DNA from: an uncultured Eubacterium sp.
Lineage (GTDB): Bacteria > Bacillota > Clostridia > Lachnospirales > Lachnospiraceae
DNA length: 26,164 nt
Direction of reading: 5' to 3'
Assembly (NCBI GenBank): GCA_900547255.1
Contig: URGC01000021.1
Location: 1 to 26,164, forward strand
The notes under the pieces were generated by a model. That model did no database searches and was not told where the DNA came from. It saw only the letters and a program-made list of their open reading frames with translations. The position numbers and the translations under genes are program-made. This document shows positions 23,567-26,164 of this stretch, in pieces; positions within the stretch are counted from its first letter, which is position 1; each line of letters begins with the position of its first letter.

Positions 23567-25033
23567 ATGGAAAAAGAACAATTTAAGTCAAGGCTGGGGT
23601 TTATCCTTGTATCAGCAGGATGTGCCATCGGTCTTGGGAATGTATGGAAATTTCCATATATATGTGGTGAGAATGGTGGTGCGGCATTCATAGTTATATA
23701 TCTTGTGTGTCTTGCAATGCTTGGTCTTCCTATGCTTATATGTGAATATGCAATTGGACGTGCCAGCAGAAAGAGTCTTATCAAGGCGTACTCAGTTCTT
23801 GAACCAGAGGGAACAAGCTGGGGAAAGATAGGATATATATGTTATGTGGGTAACTACATTCTTATGATGTTCTATACAATGGTAGGCGGATGGATGATGT
23901 ATTACGTCTATCTCATGGCAAGTGGCAGATTTACAGGACTTGATTCAGAAGGTGTTCAGGGTGAATTCAACACAATGCTGTCCAATCCGGGACTTATGAT
24001 GGTATTCACACTGGTAATTATACTTTTAAGTTTTGGAATATGTGCGCTTGGACTTGAAAAAGGTGTTGAGGGAATCACTAAGATAATGATGATGTTCCTT
24101 ATAGTGCTTATGATTATCATGGCTGTTCGTTCTGTGACTTTATCTGGTTCAGCGGAAGGCTTAAGATATTATCTTGTTCCTGATTTTGCAAGATTAGAGT
24201 CTAAAGGAGTGTTTAATGTTGTATTTGCAGCCATGACTCATGCATTCTTTACACTTAGTATCGGTATGGGTTCTATGGAGATATTCGGAAGCTATCTTTC
24301 TAAGGAGAGAAAGCTTGTCGGTGAGGGCATAAGCGTAACACTTCTTGATACATTTGTTGCATTCGTTGCAGGTATTATAATTATTCCATCGTGCTTTGCT
24401 TATGGAGTTGAACCGGGAGCGGGTCCGTCACTTTTGTTTATAACACTTCCAAATGTGTTTAATCACATGCCTAGCGGAAGACTGTGGGGAACATGCTTCT
24501 TTGTATTTATGACATTTGCGGCTATGTCAACAGTTATTGCGGTATTCGAGAATATTGTCAAGATGACCAATGATGCGACAGGCTGGGAGCGCAGGAAATG
24601 TGTCGTAGTTAATATTGTTGCAATTGCAGTTTTATCGATTCCAGCAGTATTAGGTTACAATGTGCTTTCAGGTGTCCAGCCACTTGGCGCAGGAAGCACT
24701 ATTATGGATTTTGAGGATTTTATAGTATCATACAATATTCTTCCACTTGGAAGTATCATAGCAGTTCTGTTCTGTGTCCATAAGAACGGATGGGGCTGGG
24801 AGAATTTCCTCGCAGAGGTTAACACTGGCGAGGGTATCGCATTCCCGGACAAGCTTAAATATTATATGGCATATGTAGTTCCTGCACTTGGAATTATAAT
24901 ATATCTTGGTGGCTACTATGATATGTTCCACACAAGAGATACAGTGACATTCGTGGTATGGATGTCAATAGCGGTAGCTTTGGTTGCAGCGATATTGCTG
25001 CTTGCTTTTTTTACAGGCAGAAAGAAGAAATAA
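23567..25033 (+). CDS. SNF-family sodium-dependent amino acid symporter
   Basis: A 488-residue transporter of the neurotransmitter:sodium symporter family (LeuT fold). The first helix GCAIGLGNVWKFPYICGENGGAAF holds the unwound sodium and substrate site (GNVWKFPY), followed by ARRKS-type loop ASRKSL and about eleven to twelve helices in all; short bacterial forms with eleven are known. Known substrates in bacteria are tryptophan, tyrosine, leucine and others; this one is not predictable. The gene starts 73 nt after the PsiE-like gene, and I see no terminator between. The next frame begins 2 nt after its stop. Confidence 0.95.
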   Translation: MEKEQFKSRLGFILVSAGCAIGLGNVWKFPYICGENGGAAFIVIYLVCLAMLGLPMLICEYAIGRASRKSLIKAYSVLEPEGTSWGKIGYICYVGNYILMMFYTMVGGWMMYYVYLMASGRFTGLDSEGVQGEFNTMLSNPGLMMVFTLVIILLSFGICALGLEKGVEGITKIMMMFLIVLMIIMAVRSVTLSGSAEGLRYYLVPDFARLESKGVFNVVFAAMTHAFFTLSIGMGSMEIFGSYLSKERKLVGEGISVTLLDTFVAFVAGIIIIPSCFAYGVEPGAGPSLLFITLPNVFNHMPSGRLWGTCFFVFMTFAAMSTVIAVFENIVKMTNDATGWERRKCVVVNIVAIAVLSIPAVLGYNVLSGVQPLGAGSTIMDFEDFIVSYNILPLGSIIAVLFCVHKNGWGWENFLAEVNTGEGIAFPDKLKYYMAYVVPALGIIIYLGGYYDMFHTRDTVTFVVWMSIAVALVAAILLLAFFTGRKKK

Positions 25034-25035
25034 TT

Positions 25036-25495
25036 ATGAAAAATAAAATGATTGCTATTTCAGCGATTTCGCTGGCTGCACTTATAGTGTGTATTGTTAT
25101 GTATAATATTACCAATACAGGGATATACGAGACATTGGCAATAACGGCTGGTACGATAGCGTATCATTTTATTATAAGACTTCTGGCTGGTTACGCATTT
25201 AATGGTTTAAAGCGTAACCATGCCGACATTTGACCCAGACATGTTTAATCCTAAGATACATACATGGGATGAGATAGCGCAGGCTATGTGCCAGTCAGAG
25301 CTGGTACATGAGACTAATGTTGTGCTCAGCTTCATTCCAGTGGCTGCATCTGTGTGGTTTGGAGCGTTCTGGGTATTTTTTATTACTTCGTTTCTTGGAG
25401 CATGTTTTGACTTGAGTTTTGTGATAATGCAGAGATACAACAGACCAAGGGTTGTGAAGATTGCGGAGAGAGCTGGGAGGGAGATTCAGAAATGA
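25036..25495 (+). pseudogene. Broken membrane protein gene, CrtO-like acyltransferase family
   Basis: Two overlapping frames make one family member. Frame A (25036-25233, 65 residues) has two hydrophobic helices and ends GYAFNGLKRNHADI. Frame B (25220-25495, 91 residues) begins MPTFDPDMFNPKIHTW, with HETNVVLSF, two more helices and the QRYNRPR motif near the end. In the CrtO-like (glycosyl-diaponeurosporenoate acyltransferase-type) family, as I recall it, the N-R-A-D stretch and the M-P-x-F stretch are separated by about 40 residues rich in Trp and Lys. That middle is missing here and the frame changes. The family name is moderately sure; the break is seen directly. Confidence 0.6.
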
Positions 25496-26164
25496 CAGGA
25501 ATATATGATTGCTTTGGCTATGGTCCGGGATATGATGTCTCTTTTGAAGAAAGATACAAATTGATTAGAAAAGCGGGATTTGATTGTGTAATGTTATGGT
25601 GGAGTGATCAATTTGGCAGAGGAGTCGGTTATCAAGAGGATGTAAGACTAGCAAGAAGAGCAGGGCTATTTGTAGAAAATATCCATGCGCCTGTGCATGA
25701 ACAGAATAATCTGTCACTGGATAGTTTGAGTGGAGAAAGCGTATTTCAAAGTTATCTACAATGTGTAGAGGATTGCTGTGAATATGATATACCAACAATG
25801 GTGATACATTTGCCTAATGATAATAATCCTTTAAATGAAGTAGGAATCAGAAGGTTGGCAGAACTTATAAACAAGGCAGAGCAAAAGAATATTCACATTG
25901 CTTTTGAAAATTTGAATAATATTAAAAATTTGAAGATGGTGTTAAATAAATTCATTTCAAATAATGTAGGCTATTGTTATGATAGTTGCCATCATATAAA
26001 TTATACACCAGATGAAGATTTGTTAGGAATGTATGGAAATCGGCTGATGGCAATTCATTTACAGGATAACGGCGGCAGCCATAATCAGCATCAATTACCA
26101 TTCGATGGTAATATTAACTGGAATACAGTTATGGAGAAAATTGCCTGTACAGGATATCAGGGAG
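25492..26164 (+). CDS. TIM-barrel sugar-phosphate isomerase/epimerase-like protein, 3' end cut
   Basis: An open frame of 224 codons runs off the window; it starts at ATG 25492, overlapping the previous stop (ATGA), with GGGAGGG at about 25476-25482. The protein belongs to the xylose-isomerase-like TIM barrel (AP endonuclease 2) superfamily. Visible strands are GFDCVMLWW, VENIHAPVHE, TMVIHLP, HIAFENL with a metal-binding Glu, GYCYDSCHHI with Asp and His ligands, and LMAIHLQDNGG with His. The barrel is nearly complete, with perhaps 30-50 residues missing. Substrates range from sugars and inositol derivatives to DNA; the absence of endonuclease IV motifs favours a sugar or polyol substrate. Confidence 0.88.
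   Translation, partial: MTGIYDCFGYGPGYDVSFEERYKLIRKAGFDCVMLWWSDQFGRGVGYQEDVRLARRAGLFVENIHAPVHEQNNLSLDSLSGESVFQSYLQCVEDCCEYDIPTMVIHLPNDNNPLNEVGIRRLAELINKAEQKNIHIAFENLNNIKNLKMVLNKFISNNVGYCYDSCHHINYTPDEDLLGMYGNRLMAIHLQDNGGSHNQHQLPFDGNINWNTVMEKIACTGYQG

Noticed and set aside
1..26164. CRISPR arrays, tRNA or rRNA genes, complete insertion sequences or phage genes
   Set aside because: None seen: no regularly spaced repeats, no tRNA-like cloverleaf with a CCA end, and no transposase or integrase frame.

Overview
The window reads as chromosome of a low-GC, Gram-positive anaerobe. The inference rests on strong AAGGAGG-type ribosome sites, a SUF operon with SufU and no SufA, MgtE, a DUF438/hemerythrin protein, an XRE-AbrB regulator and an Agr-like gene set. 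Lachnospiraceae (for example a Lachnospira/Eubacterium eligens relative) fits best, but this rests on family resemblance and not on a search.

Layout. (1) 1-1688: the magnesium channel gene mgtE, behind a long leader that holds a 27-codon ORF with a perfect Shine-Dalgarno sequence and two mutually exclusive RNA folds, one of them an intrinsic terminator. (2) 1764-2987: a DUF438-hemerythrin-PAS protein, followed by a scrap of a Ser/Thr kinase gene and terminators. (3) 3325-5343 (minus): a 672-residue cytoplasmic protein with a jelly-roll-like N-terminal half and a beta-propeller with Asp-rich calcium-type loops, possibly acting on polysaccharide. (4) 5602-7412: a sulfate-binding-protein remnant, a GNAT acetyltransferase and a membrane-attached XRE regulator. 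(5) 7459-11843: an AraC regulator divergent from a two-gene heterodimeric ABC exporter. (6) 11844-16467: an AT-rich accessory block with a strong terminator, a 20-bp-phased direct repeat directly upstream of a promoter, a 5'-truncated surface-protein gene, an unrecognised 294-residue protein, and agrB followed by a LytTR response regulator and a GHKL histidine kinase. No agrD is visible. (7) 16476-17683: a flavodoxin-type remnant, an XRE-AbrB regulator and a small lipoprotein gene that may be cut by a stop codon. (8) 17867-23082: an Rrf2/IscR regulator and sufC-B-D-S-U, the complete iron-sulfur assembly operon. (9) 23098-26164: a PsiE-like protein, an SNF-family sodium symporter, a CrtO-like gene broken by an apparent internal deletion, and a TIM-barrel isomerase/epimerase-like gene cut by the window end.

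How parts work together: SufS removes sulfur from cysteine, SufU carries it, and SufBCD builds clusters under control of the Rrf2 protein. The agr-like block resembles a quorum-sensing circuit: AgrB would process a peptide, the kinase would sense it, and the LytTR regulator would bind the phased direct repeats upstream of the block. The peptide gene and the original target gene appear lost or displaced. The mgtE leader looks like an attenuator in which translation of the leader ORF decides whether transcription reaches mgtE. Several gene scraps at block borders show that this segment has been reshuffled repeatedly.
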